NCBI GenBank assembly: GCA_947652115.1
Contig: OX393573.1
Coordinates: 12,708,362 to 12,772,361, forward strand
DNA: 64,000 bases
Source of the DNA: Blastomussa wellsi
Taxonomy: Eukaryota; Cnidaria; Anthozoa; Scleractinia; Plerogyridae
Direction: 5' to 3'
The notes under the pieces: model-generated
What the model was told of the DNA's origin: nothing
Seen by the model: the letters and a program-made list of their open reading frames with translations, nothing else
Database searches by the model: none
Position numbers and translations under genes: made by a program
In this document: positions 20,891 to 30,628 of the stretch, piece by piece
Layout of the letters: each line of letters starts with the position of its first letter
Numbering within the stretch: the first letter of the stretch is position 1

Positions 20891-21423
20891 TGTATGTATG
20901 TATGCTAAAATTTGAAGAACATCTGTAGTAGTTTCTGTTACTACAATTTGAAGAACATCTGTAGCAGTTTCGGTCACAAAATTGATGGAAATTTCAAGAG
21001 TTTGAAAATGATCATTCACCGCCACTGTTTGATGATATTACAAAGAGAGGATAGAAAAAATTCAGTAGGAGAAGAAGAAAATGAAGTTAGTATTCAAATA
21101 AACACGAGTAAGGTCCGTTATACATTAAACATACCAGGCCGTGAATTCAGTTATTTTATTTGCGTTCAACTCCCTTTCTTCCTCAACATTTCACGCAATC
21201 TTTTGGAAAATGCATTTGTGTTGAGTCCGTTCAGTATTCTAAACTCCCCGCCACCATTCGTAAACATTTATTCGCGGTTATGGTGAGAGAAGTAAACTGC
21301 ACATGTCATTTTCTCACCGAAAACGTATTTGTGACGGAAACCACGACGTCTATGCAAAAAATACAGATGCTCTTAAAACTTTAGGATCGAAAGTAACCGA
21401 TCGAGAAAAGCAAGTTTCCTGAG

Positions 21424-21530
21424 AGGCACCCATTTATACAACCGTAGAGAGGCACTGCGAGAGTATATTAAGTGTTTTTCTAAGATCTAACACAACTCAA
21501 TTACCCCGGCCTAACAGCAGCTTTCACCCG
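21424..21530 (-). mobile_element. SINE fragment
   Basis: Contains the minus-strand body block corresponding to GCACCCATTTATACA and GAGAGGCACTGCGAGAGT, shared with the SINE at 46375-46605. Head and tail are missing. Confidence 0.5.
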
Positions 21531-21896
21531 GGCCGATCCTAAGCTTAAATGTGGTGGCAAACGAGGACACATAATATTGTTGCGGACATGTACATTGTTG
21601 CCGACACAAATGTTTCCCCGTTTTCTCGCGCGCACAACATTGTTGCGGACATAAAACTTGTGTCCGAGACACAAAAAATTGTGTCCACAAAAATTGTTTC
21701 CACGTTTGCGCGCGCAAAAAAACATTAGCTCGTCGCCTCCATTCCATTATTTACATGAGTATAGCTTCTGATATGATCAAACCTAGGACAGTTTTTTTTT
21801 CTTTTAGCTGACAACTACAGCTAATTTTTTTGTGGAACTGCTGATTGAATGGTAATAGGCCTTGCGTTCAGAATGTGATAATGTCTACGAGACGCA

Positions 21897-22820
21897 TTAG
21901 CTCGCGAAACACCAAAACTCTCTGATCGTGTCCTTCACTGCCTGTCGCACTTCTCTCATCTTCCAACAGTACAGAAATGGATTTAGAGATGAGTTCATCA
22001 AAAAGAGAGTTACTGATAGAACGGAAACGAATTCAAAAGATCGTGTAGGTACATAAGATCCACCAATTAACCTTAAAACTGTGGTGTCTATACCAATCGG
22101 AAGATAACAAACCAGTAATGTCATTTGTATCCATAATGCACTGGAGACTGTTTTTCTATATCGTGCTATGTTCAGTGGAGTTTCTCCTCCGTTGGCCTGT
22201 TCTTGGTGAAAATTGTCATGGATCTGAGTTTGATGATGGCGTAGTGTGACATAGATTTTGGAATAACAGGATATTGAGGTTAATATGCAGAATATAAGAA
22301 TCGTGACCGCGATGCCAAAACCTACACGAGGGACAAATGGAATAGCTGTGCAAAGGAGCCAAAACGAGACAAGAATGGCCTGTACCCTTTTCAAATTTAC
22401 CGCCTGGTGATATTTCAAGCCCAGTATCAGAGCGAGAAGTCTGTCCACACTTATCGCGGTTAGAGTCAACAAAGATACTCCGCAGAAAATTAAACCTATT
22501 GTCATAAAAAGTACAACAGCATAAACACAAAGCAAAGAGTTTTCTGTAGACATTATATAGATAACAAAGAGAGGTTGCGTAATGAGACCCACACAGAGAT
22601 CGGTGCTTGCAAGGCAGCCAAACAGAAGCTTTGATGGTGGTCGAAGCGACGAGGCCTTTTTGAGAGCAACAATGATTAGAATATTCCCCAACAAAGCAGT
22701 TATCGATAGAGGAATATTTAATGCTGTAATAAATATTTTAAGATGTACTCCATAATGACCTGTCGGGCAAAATAACTGTTGCACTGTCGTGTGGTTTTCA
22801 TCTTCAGAAAAATTTGCCAT
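21897..22820 (-). CDS. Rhodopsin-like (class A) G protein-coupled receptor, intronless
   Basis: 307 residues with seven hydrophobic segments. The short N-terminus has two N-glycosylation sites (NFS, NHT). Class A marks: TM1 GNILIIVAL (N1.50), TM2 LASTDLCVGL (D2.50), the end of TM3 TAISVDRLLAL (DRL in place of DRY), and TM7 NSSLNPFLYCWKMREVRQAV (NPFLY as NPxxY). TM3 has its upper Cys (SLLCVYAV), but the very short second extracellular loop (IPFVPRVGFG) has no partner Cys, so the usual disulphide seems missing. Length and single-exon structure fit the large cnidarian orphan families near amine, melatonin and adenosine receptors. The ligand cannot be told. The start is the only Met before TM1. 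Confidence 0.9.
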   Translation of the reverse strand: MANFSEDENHTTVQQLFCPTGHYGVHLKIFITALNIPLSITALLGNILIIVALKKASSLRPPSKLLFGCLASTDLCVGLITQPLFVIYIMSTENSLLCVYAVVLFMTIGLIFCGVSLLTLTAISVDRLLALILGLKYHQAVNLKRVQAILVSFWLLCTAIPFVPRVGFGIAVTILIFCILTSISCYSKIYVTLRHHQTQIHDNFHQEQANGGETPLNIARYRKTVSSALWIQMTLLVCYLPIGIDTTVLRLIGGSYVPTRSFEFVSVLSVTLFLMNSSLNPFLYCWKMREVRQAVKDTIREFWCFAS

Positions 22821-23165
22821 TTTCTTCGCAAGGACAAGACTTATTTTTGCTGAAGTGCAGGGTAAGATGTTTCCAACACTCTTCTATGGCCGGATTCGTC
22901 GTGTGGATGATAAAACTGGGTACCAGATGTTTCCTGATGGTTAGAAAACATATTGTTAAAGCGGGAAATAATCTGGTTTCATCCTGTGGATCACAGGACA
23001 GGTTTTCAAACATACGCCCGAGCACTGATATATATTTAACTTGTATGAGCATAACTGAGATTATTTTATTTTCCGTCCCTCGAGCACTGATGGCTTAAAG
23101 CTAAGGGCCCTAGACAGTGGGGACAGCTACTATTAGACTTATTGGAGTTATTTCATTAGATTTAT

Positions 23166-23295
23166 GACTTAGAGTTAGTTAACTACTGCCAAAATTCTGA
23201 ATTCAAAATTTTAGTTAGGGTTTGAGTTAAGGATTTTGGCAGTCCAAAATCTTGAATTCAGGATTTTGGCAGTCGTTAACTCCAATTCTAAGTCA
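23166..23295. repeat. Palindromic element
   Basis: GACTTAGAGTTAGTTAACTACTGCC on the left matches the complement of GTTAACTCCAATTCTAAGTC on the right. The interior repeats GGATTTTGGCAGT in both directions. A single foldback of about 130 bp, class unknown. Confidence 0.55.
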
Positions 23296-23319
23296 CAACT
23301 CTACTGAAAAACTATATTG

Positions 23320-23490
23320 CTAGTCAACCTCCTGAGACAGCTTCCGCCATTTTCAATGCCATCGAAATAATGTAAATTGTATGATGAAGTTTCTTAGTGA
23401 TCTCTTTCGTTTGGACATGCTCTGCGTAAAAATAAAACTGAAACTCTTGCATGATATACAAGAACAAAGGTGTGACTGACTGGGTCCCTA
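23320..23490. repeat. Dispersed MITE-like repeat, copy 2
   Basis: Matches 2072-2280 along its length (CCGCCATTTTCAATGCCATC, then TTTCGTTTGGACATGCTCT, ending near GACTGGGTCCCT). Same orientation as copy 1. Confidence 0.5.
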
Positions 23491-23800
23491 AGCATTATTC
23501 TTTCTTCACTCACATGAGAGTCCTATCCCAATCCTATTGCCAGCCTATTTTATGGAAAAGTGCATCATCAGTAGCTATCAGTCACCATTTCGATCAATTT
23601 TGGATCTCAGCCCGGTGTAAATCCCATTCTCCCAAGGACTATATAGGCAAATCTGGTTCTCATTTCACTGGTTTTGGTCCCTCTTCACAACAAGCTGTTG
23701 TGACTGCTATAACCTGCTGCAGGGCATTGTCAATTATAAAGAAAAAGAAAGTTAATGTACCGTATACCAAAACAGAGACAAGAGCGAAATTGTTTGTCCA

Positions 23801-24224
23801 TTCGTTAAAGTGCACCTAATCCCAAAAATATTTTTTCGCTAGAATAAGCCTTTGCAGCGATTTGAAATGCATTGCACCTTTTTACCAAATTCTGACTATT
23901 TATAGCACTCAAAAGTTACGAGAAACTGTGCATCATTTTTTCCATGACCGAGTCAGAAGGGGCGTGGGTCTATTCCCGAGTCGACGTCACAAACTGATTT
24001 GCATGCATGTTTACAAAGACTTGATGCCATGCAAATCATTTTGTGACGTCAAATCAGGAATAGACGCACGCCCCTTCTGACTCGGTCGTGGAACAAATGA
24101 CGCACAGTTTTTCATAACGTTTGAATGCTATAAATAGCCAGAATTTGGTAAAAAGGAGAAACGAAAGGTGCAATGCGTTTCAAACTGGTGCAAAGGTATA
24201 TTTTAGGTGTACTTTAACCATTCG
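23801..24224. mobile_element. Long foldback element (~420 bp)
   Basis: Each arm of about 190 bp is the reverse complement of the other: GTTAAAGTGCACCTAA at the left against TTAGGTGTACTTTAAC at the right, and GACCGAGTCAGAAGGGGCGT in the middle of the left arm against ACGCCCCTTCTGACTCGGTC in the right arm. The arms meet around GATTTGCATGCATG, leaving a very short loop. No coding capacity. Confidence 0.75.
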
Positions 24225-24347
24225 TGTCGTCCGTTCAGCGATACCATTTCCAGCCTTAACGAATGCACTTTTCCATCATAGAGAAATTAAATTTCAGATA
24301 CTGAAAAGTTGATTTCTTCCAACTATCTAAATTTCTGGACAATAAAT

Positions 24348-24420
24348 CAATCGTAAATTGAACAAACCTATCGAGCTTTTCTCGTGCAAAAGTGTTTGTT
24401 TAAAATTTAATTTACGATTG
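24348..24420. repeat. Short hairpin repeat
   Basis: CAATCGTAAATTGAACAAAC is mirrored by GTTTGTTTAAAATTTAATTTACGATTG. A 73-bp structure of unknown class. Confidence 0.45.
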
Positions 24421-24636
24421 CTAGTAACAGATTTGCATGCAGCTTGCTCAATTTCTTCAAAAAGCCATACATAAAATTAAGTTTTGGGTATCGAAGGGAC
24501 TTTAAAGAAATGTCTTGTAGAATATTTTCACTACCCAACTGATTAGGATTACAACTAAATTATATCCAATACAATAAAATAAGGAAAAATATGAAGTCAA
24601 ATATTGATGGAATTTGCGTTTCAAAGAGCGAAATCT

Positions 24637-24678
24637 GTAAGCTAGCGACATCTGTTACGGAAGATGCCGCTAGCTTAC
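24637..24678. repeat. 42-bp hairpin
   Basis: GTAAGCTAGCGACATCT and AGATGCCGCTAGCTTAC pair with one mismatch around an 8-nt loop. Confidence 0.5.
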
Positions 24679-24699
24679 AAATAAAATTTGCCGAACCAA

Positions 24700-25950
24700 G
24701 GTGATGAACTCAACACACAGCCTGAGCGCCGTAAACTGATTTTCGCTAATGGTTGGCCTAGATGCTCTTAGTCATTGAGTGGAAGCACACTCTTGACGCA
24801 AAGCGTGCAAATGGATTCAACTATAAAACAAGGCCTGAATTAAGATCTTATTCTAAACTTTCAATAAATATAAAGATTAATAAATTACCTGAAAGCGAAT
24901 TAATCAATCCTTAGCTTGTGTTATGAAAGCTTTTAGAGACGTTATAACATAAACAAGAACTCATCCAAACCGATCTCGTGTGATCTTGTTTGCAATTAAA
25001 AGAACGATTATTTAGGGTTTTGGAATAAAGCCTTTTTAGATATGACACCATTCAATACGATCAGTGTTTATTTACTTAGTTCTATTAAATGAGTGTCATA
25101 TACATCTCTTACTAATGCACTGATATGCGATACCGCATCACTCTTGCATGGGAACTATTGGTTTGTAAAGTGATCAATTGTATATTTGTGGCAATTCGGA
25201 AATATTTTAAAAGTGAACAGGGCTTTTTGAAATAAAATAAGATATCAATTATTAACGCTGGATCGGAATTAATCAGGGTTTATTAATTTATTTTCAAAAC
25301 AACTGAAACTTGTTTGGCCCACACTTAAGCTGCTTATGTGTCGAGATTGAATATTTTGTGGTCTTGGGTTAAAGTCGTTAGATTCATCATACGTACCTGC
25401 TACCAATTCAATAGTTTCAATTTTACTTGCGTTGCGTTCGGTTCAGGTAATCGCAAACACCTAATTCTAATCCTGACAGAATATAAAATATACAAAATCA
25501 GCTAAAATGACGACGTCGAACAACAAATCACATTTACCTTGCTGCTGACACAAAACCACTTAAAAAATTGCTTTGCAAACTGACGTTTGTTTGCGGAAGA
25601 AGCTGCCTGGCTACACTACACGCGTCAAAAATTTACTTAGTCTATTTAGTGCTGCAATCAGATAAATCTCCAAGACATTTTCACAACTTTTCAAAAAGGT
25701 TTATAAACCTCATAAAACGTGATGTCATAAAATCCACACTGATCGAGTTAGGTCAAACGATAGCCAGAAAATGCTGTGCTCTCCAACTGTCCCATTCAGC
25801 CAAAACGATTCGTAATATTTATATACTCATGCAGAGAGTCTTCCTGTCTAATTCTTACGACTTCCCGTGTTGACATCTAACAACGACTTCCGTCCCGGAA
25901 GTCAATGTTCAGCTCTAAACAACTGCAGCCACAAATTGAGTCAATAGTAG
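24700..25950. other. No gene recognised
   Basis: AT-rich. The longest ORF (25568-25873 plus) shows no domain. I see no repeats with clear ends. Confidence 0.45.
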
Positions 25951-26431
25951 TAGACCAATTCCGATATAATATACAGATTTAGCCAAGCCTGAAAGCGGAG
26001 CTCCGTTTTTTTGCTGGTTCTTAATAATTTGTGAAACTGCGTTCATTTTCCACAGCTAGAATAAGAATAATTTAAAACGTCAACTCCAACTGCAGAATTT
26101 CCGCTGATAATGAACAATTAAAAAATCCTGCCAGAAGCCAAAAAATCGGAACTGAGCCCGCGATCAATTAAAACAATACCCGGTCAGCGGTCAACTTCAA
26201 AAAATGTGACCTCATTGAATTCTAAATCTGGGCCCGCGATCTGGTCATGCAATATTGTTCAGCGGATACCTTCTTTTGACAGCTGTCAATTGACCATAGC
26301 ATGGCAAAGATGTAAGCATATGGTAACCTTTAAAAATGTTAAATAGACGTGAAAACTGCAAAGGACCGCGAACGATTATGCTGCTAGTTTTCGTAGGATC
26401 TGCAAGAGACCTAATCAGCCAAAAATAAACT

Positions 26432-26616
26432 GTAACACAAACATAACTGCAAGGCTGATACTACGTGAAAACTGCTACACCGTGCTGATGAGTTCCAACA
26501 AAAACGAAACAGCTGTCCACGGTTGCAGCCTTACTTTATCGGTTTCTGTCGGGTTGTTGTCTCGCAAAGTCAATTTTTTTCACTTAGTATCAGCCTTGCA
26601 GTTATGTTTGTGTTAC
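26432..26616. repeat. Perfect 32-bp inverted repeat with 121-bp loop
   Basis: The segment at 26432-26463 (starting GTAACACAAACATAACTGCA) is the exact reverse complement of 26585-26616. The loop holds the hammerhead ribozyme. The 13-mer ACGTGAAAACTGC, at the start of the ribozyme strand (26463-26475), also occurs 116 bp upstream at 26347-26359, a trace of tandem organisation. Confidence 0.85.
26472..26528 (+). ncRNA. Hammerhead ribozyme, type I
   Basis: All core nucleotides are present in order: CTGATGA (26485-26491), GAAA (26506-26509) and the cleavage triplet GTC (26515-26517). Stem I is ACCGTG/CACGGT (26479-26484 with 26518-26523), extended by CTGC/GCAG across a small internal loop. Stem II is GTT/AAC (26492-26494 with 26503-26505) around an 8-nt loop. 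Stem III is minimal: the A-U and C-G pairs around AGCT in GAAACAGCTGTC. This is the stem-I-open form with a tiny stem III known from Penelope-like elements and animal retrozymes. Cleavage is predicted after C26517. No protein ORF accompanies it. Activity is inferred from structure only. Confidence 0.85.
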
Positions 26617-27119
26617 AAATGTGAACCAGGTCGAACTCTCTGGACTATGGCCGCCATATTGATATTTGGGGCGACGTCGCTTGTACGTTACATACTTTCA
26701 AAGCGCCCGCGAGTAATGCCGCTTGCCATTTTGACCATGAAAAATTAATGGTATGGTTCTCCTGTTTGTACTTTCCATGGGTGCTTTGTTCTCCTATTTC
26801 TATAGGTATGGGGCTCCGTTCTGCGGCCATTCGGGCCTCCGGAGCTCCGCTATCAATATTCTAACATGTCACTGAGGCTTGGGGGAATAAAAACAAAATG
26901 TTTTGCATCGAGGCTTAGGGATGAATAAATAATTTCTTTTGTTTTATTCCCCCAAGCCTCGGCGCCATGTTAGAATTTTAATATATCGGAATTGGTCTAT
27001 TAATCAGGCTCGTATACTGTGGCATGCTGGGAAACAGATGGAAGATCGGAAGCCTGTTAAAATTAATTGAGAGTTGAGAATTAGTCAAAATTTTAACATT
27101 CAACATTCAAATTTTGTCA

Positions 27120-27247
27120 TGCAAGTGAATCCTTCCCCACGTTCAGCGTTGTTTCAGAAGGTGGTTTCAGTTCTTGAAGAACAGCGTTCCTTTCATGATA
27201 ACCTTAAATGTGTCTCAACAGCTTTGCCCACGATTTCTGTCATTTTT
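27120..27247 (+). CDS. Candidate first exon, unknown gene
   Basis: ATG at 27120 opens a frame (MQVNPSPRSALFQKVVSVLE and on) that reaches a strong donor, GTAAGTAT, at 27248, leaving phase 2. A 21-nt segment after AAACGGGTAG (28132-28152), followed by GTATGA, would continue the frame and could be a micro-exon beyond the foldback element that fills the intron. The protein is not recognised, and the ATG start is only the first available. Confidence 0.3.
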
Positions 27248-27297
27248 AAGTAAGTATTTAAAAAATAATTAACGTATATGACACACTTTCTATGGTG

Positions 27298-28119
27298 ATT
27301 TAAAGTGCCTATAAAAAAATGAGCTATTGAAAAATAAGCTTATTTGAAAGGCCTTAAAAATGATGGAAAATGGCGTTTCCCGTTTTGTGATATCTCCTCT
27401 CGTTCCAGAGATATTCAAGATTTTTGTATTATGCAAATTAGGTACTGATGACGTCATAAGGTGTGATCGTGTGATCGTATGATTGTAAAAACACAAAATA
27501 GTTCATATCTCTGCAAGTAATGATGCAATGCAATTGGAACTTTGCAATCACATTGCACCCTAAGAAATACACCTTTTGATACATATTTTGATGTTACTAT
27601 GGCAACAATCTTGGTTCCAGTTTCTTTCCTCTTTAAATCAAATATTACTCGTTTGTGACTGTATAGGGCAAATGACCGATCTAAGTTAAAGCGTGGACAA
27701 TGCCCATATTGCACTAGCTCTCCTAATTAACCTTTAGGAAGTGGACGATGTTTGCTCACGATCAAATACAGGAATAAGCATTCCTGTATATTAGAGATCT
27801 CGGACCGGATGTGTTGCCATAGCAACACCAAAATATGCATCATCTGATGTATTTCTTAGACTATAACATGCTCACCAACTTTCAATTTCATTGCATCATT
27901 ACGTGCAGAGATATGCTATATTTTGTGTTTTACACCCATTTGATCACACATTATGACGTCATCAGTACCTAATTTGCATAATTCGAAAATCTTGAATATC
28001 TCTGGAACGAGAAGGGATATCACAAAAAGGAAAACGCCATTCTTCTTCATTTTTTAAGGTCTTTCAAATAAGCTTGTTTTTCAATAGCTCATTTTTTTAT
28101 TCATAGGCACTTTAAACGG
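27298..28119. mobile_element. Foldback element, ~305-bp arms
   Basis: The left arm 27298-27607 and right arm 27815-28119 are imperfect reverse complements: AAAGTGCCTATAAAAAAATG against CATTTTTTTATTCATAGGCACTTT-like sequence, GTACTGATGACGTCAT against ATGACGTCATCAGTAC, and so on. About 200 bp of unique sequence separates them. ORFs on the minus strand here are by-products of the arms. No transposase is seen. Confidence 0.75.
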
Positions 28120-28149
28120 GTAGGGAAAGGTCCATCAGCAAAAGGTATG

Positions 28150-28780
28150 ACCAATCTCTCGTGCCAGAAACGTTTGAAGCAAATCCCTAGCCGTTATGAG
28201 ATTCATTTACAAGCTCTTTTTGGTGTCGTCCCGACATCCCAAGAGATGTAGAAAATCCATAAAAAGTTTGATCAATCGTTTCTAGTATTTTTTTTTTTCA
28301 ATTTCGTGATCAAGTTGCTTCCAGTCGCGTACACATTGGATCGATGACGCACATTTAGGTGTAACCAATCACAGTTGAGGGTGAATAACATTCAAACTCC
28401 ACCGATTTTCAGAGACAATATAAACTTACGCTATCAACATCATAAAATGACAAAGGTAAAGGATATCGTTCGTTAAATAAGGCAGAAAATATATATCTCT
28501 GGAACTACTACAGATATTTTAAAACGGAAAACGGCATTTTTAATCTCACATGAAGCGCTGCACAATTCCCTTCAAAAAGCAAGGTGTAAAAACTTAATTG
28601 CAGTAGCACTTTAAAGTAATGGCACTTTTCAAAATCCGTTAAGGGCCTCGCAAGCCTCATATAAATATCCATTATCATCACTGCCTCGATCTTCGTCGTC
28701 AAATTTGTCTCATTGTTTGCAGTGGTATCTGAAGCTCTCCTACCTCATTACACTCTGTGTCTCTTGTATCACTCTTCTTG
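28150..28780. other. No gene recognised
   Basis: AT-rich sequence between the foldback element and the TLDc exon. It contains a pyrimidine tract (from about 28770) ending TTCTTGCCAG at 28785, the likely acceptor of that exon. Confidence 0.5.
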
Positions 28781-28785
28781 CCAGG

Positions 28786-29033
28786 TTCTTGCAGCTACTC
28801 TTCGGCAGCTAAAGCTTTCATTTTCTCGCTGTACAACATCAACGGGTATGATCATGTCAAACTGTCCCAGTACCAGTACCACCACAAGGCTATGTACAGT
28901 TGTTCCACTTACGGACGTACATTCGGAGGGAACCTTGGTCAACATGACATCTACATACCAAACTTTGCAGTCAACAGCCAAAATGCCTTCACTTATTGTG
29001 GCTCTACCTATTCAGTACCACACGAATATGTGT

Positions 29034-29034
<1 letters not shown>
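28786..29034 (+). pseudogene. TLDc-domain exon truncated by a microsatellite
   Basis: After the acceptor TTCTTGCCAG the frame reads SSAAKAFIFSLYNINGYDHV, then AMYSCSTYGRTFGGNLGQHD and YIPNFAVNSQNAFTYCGSTY. This order (AFIFSLYN..., GPTFGGG-like, HDIYI, TYCG-TY) is what I know from TLDc-like domains in cnidarian proteins. The glycines before the end of the domain are replaced by poly-Asn from the AAT array, and the rest of the domain is absent. It may be the last readable part of a decayed gene or an exon whose partner is missing. Confidence 0.6.
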
Positions 29035-29035
<1 letters not shown>

Positions 29036-29085
<50 letters not shown>

Positions 29086-29131
29086 CAACAACAACAACAA
29101 CAACAATGATAATAATAATAATAATAATATT
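29036..29131. repeat. AAT/AAC microsatellite
   Basis: About 16 AAT units, then about 7 AAC units, then GAT/AAT units. It directly follows and overwrites the TLDc frame. Confidence 0.95.
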
Positions 29132-29548
29132 TAAAGAGGAAGCCCAGCTCGCAAGGCGGTTTTCAGTGGGGCCCTCAAAATTAACAATGTATCAAATAAA
29201 TAATCACGTAAATAATAAGTAAAACAAGCTCACAGTGAGAAATTATAAAATATCTAAAGCACGACATTAAAAACAGAGGATAAAAATAGATGAGCAAGAA
29301 GCGAACCTATTAAGATTTAAAATGTTCAATATATACACACACGTAAAAATCCTTCTTACACAAAGAAACTAATTACAATATCAACATTTGTAAAGTAACA
29401 ACATCTAAAGCACTAACATAACTTGAAAAGAAAACTGCGTTACTTGTATTATTTCAAAGTACAGACACTACGAATTTTAATCGTTTATATTAAAGTTGTG
29501 CTAGTAAAGGAAAGTAAGAATATATAGCAAACATGGCAAAGTAATAAG

Positions 29549-29833
29549 TAGACTTGCTCCAAGTCGCTCGTTTGATTCGTTTAGCGGAGGGCGCAAGAGG
29601 GAGGTCGCGCTGGGAAACTGAGCGCTAGATATGGAGGGCGCGCGCTGGCTTGAAAATCAAATTGGAAGCGCGGAACAAGCTCGTTCCGAGACATTCGTGC
29701 GTTCCGCAATGTTCTCGCGCTTGATTTCCAAGTGATTTTGTCTTATCGCGCGCTATTTCAAAACGATCTTTTTCAAATAACTATAACGTGTCTATAGATA
29801 CAAAGAATAAACGAGCAACTTGGGACAAGTCTA
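29549..29833. mobile_element. MITE with TAGACTTGCTCCAAGT ends
   Basis: TAGACTTGCTCCAAGTCGCT at 29549 is mirrored by ACGAGCAACTTGGGACAAGT and CTA ending near 29833. The interior is unusually CG-rich for the window (GCGCGCGC, GAACAAGCTCGTTC). No coding capacity. Confidence 0.6.
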
Positions 29834-30004
29834 AGTAATATGCAACAACATCTGAATAATTTCAGAGGTGATTATAAGAAATCGGGCATTCTTATTGATC
29901 GAGAAACTCGGCTTATTTCGATAAATTTCGGACAGTTGCAAAATGAAATTTAACAAATTGACGCCATTTTTAAGCGTGTGTCACTGCGCCAAATGAAAAA
30001 TATT

Positions 30005-30250
30005 CTAAAGTATTCTAGCCTCGAATATGTCAGTGAGATGCCATAGAATCCTAGGGTATTCTAGAGTATTCAAGGCGTACACCTGGAGTATTCAAGAGTA
30101 TTCGATTTCAATACGTGAAGTGCCCCTGGTGTATTCACGAGTATTCAATATTGAATACGTGATGCACACCCGGAGTGTTCAATTTGAATATGGAAAAACA
30201 GGCCGGATTCTAATAAGATATCCCATGTGTATTTCGAATCAGGCGTACTA
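30005..30250 (+). repeat. Degenerate tandem repeat rich in GAGTATTC
   Basis: Units of roughly 45-50 bp share GGAGTATTCA, CGAGTATTCAAT, AATACGTGA and a C-rich link (CACCTGG / GCCCCTGG / CACCCGG). At least three diverged units lie between 30050 and 30200. ORFs through it are likely by-products. Confidence 0.55.
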
Positions 30251-30421
30251 GAATACGTCGGAAAATTTCAGTATACGAGGCGTGTGCCGAGTCGTATTCG
30301 AGCGAGTCTGGCCCGAATATTTGGCTTTTCGCGCAGTGTTGCAATACATTCATGGAGTGTCGATTTTTTTTTAACTCTTTTTTTCCAGGGTATTAGAGAG
30401 TCAGAGTTGTGAATTTCACCG

Positions 30422-30628
30422 GACACCCCTCTGTAACAGACCCACTGAAACCCTACCCAGTGGATTATTTTCCCATGCATACCCAGCGGAAATTTAGTCT
30501 CCCCAGTACCCAGTGAATATTTTGATTTTACCCAGCGAACCCTGTGGGAAATCAGCCAACACGGTGACCTTTTTCCCGAAAACCCAGGGAGGATAAAGAT
30601 TCCAAAGGGTCTGTTACAGAGGGGTGTC
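30422..30628. mobile_element. MITE with perfect 22-bp terminal inverted repeats
   Basis: The first 22 bp (GACACCCCTCTGTAACAG and four more bases) recur exactly inverted at 30607-30628. The 207-bp element contains several CCCAGYGRA blocks. No clear target duplication. Confidence 0.7.

Larger units (their letters stand above)
25953..27001. mobile_element. Composite element with ACCAATTCCGATATA ends
   Basis: ACCAATTCCGATATAATA at 25953 is mirrored by TATATCGGAATTGGTCT ending at 27001. The right terminus recurs alone at about 32806-32824, and a related right-hand block (CCCAAACCTCAGCTCCATG, ATATATCTAAATTGG) at about 54050-54095, so this is a family. A second inverted pair inside (GAGGCTTGGGGGAATAAAA / TTTTATTCCCCCAAGCCTC, about 26877-26962) and the ribozyme-bearing inverted repeat (26432-26616) are nested within. 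Confidence 0.55.

Noticed and set aside
21501..21747. Minus ORFs with repeated Cys and Arg
   Set aside because: They are translations of an imperfect GTCCGCAACAATGTTGTG-type repeat, open in several frames at once.
27443..27458. CTGATGA near 27443 as a second hammerhead core
   Set aside because: No GAAA box or pairing stems follow. It is part of the ACTGATGACGTCAT palindrome in the foldback arm.
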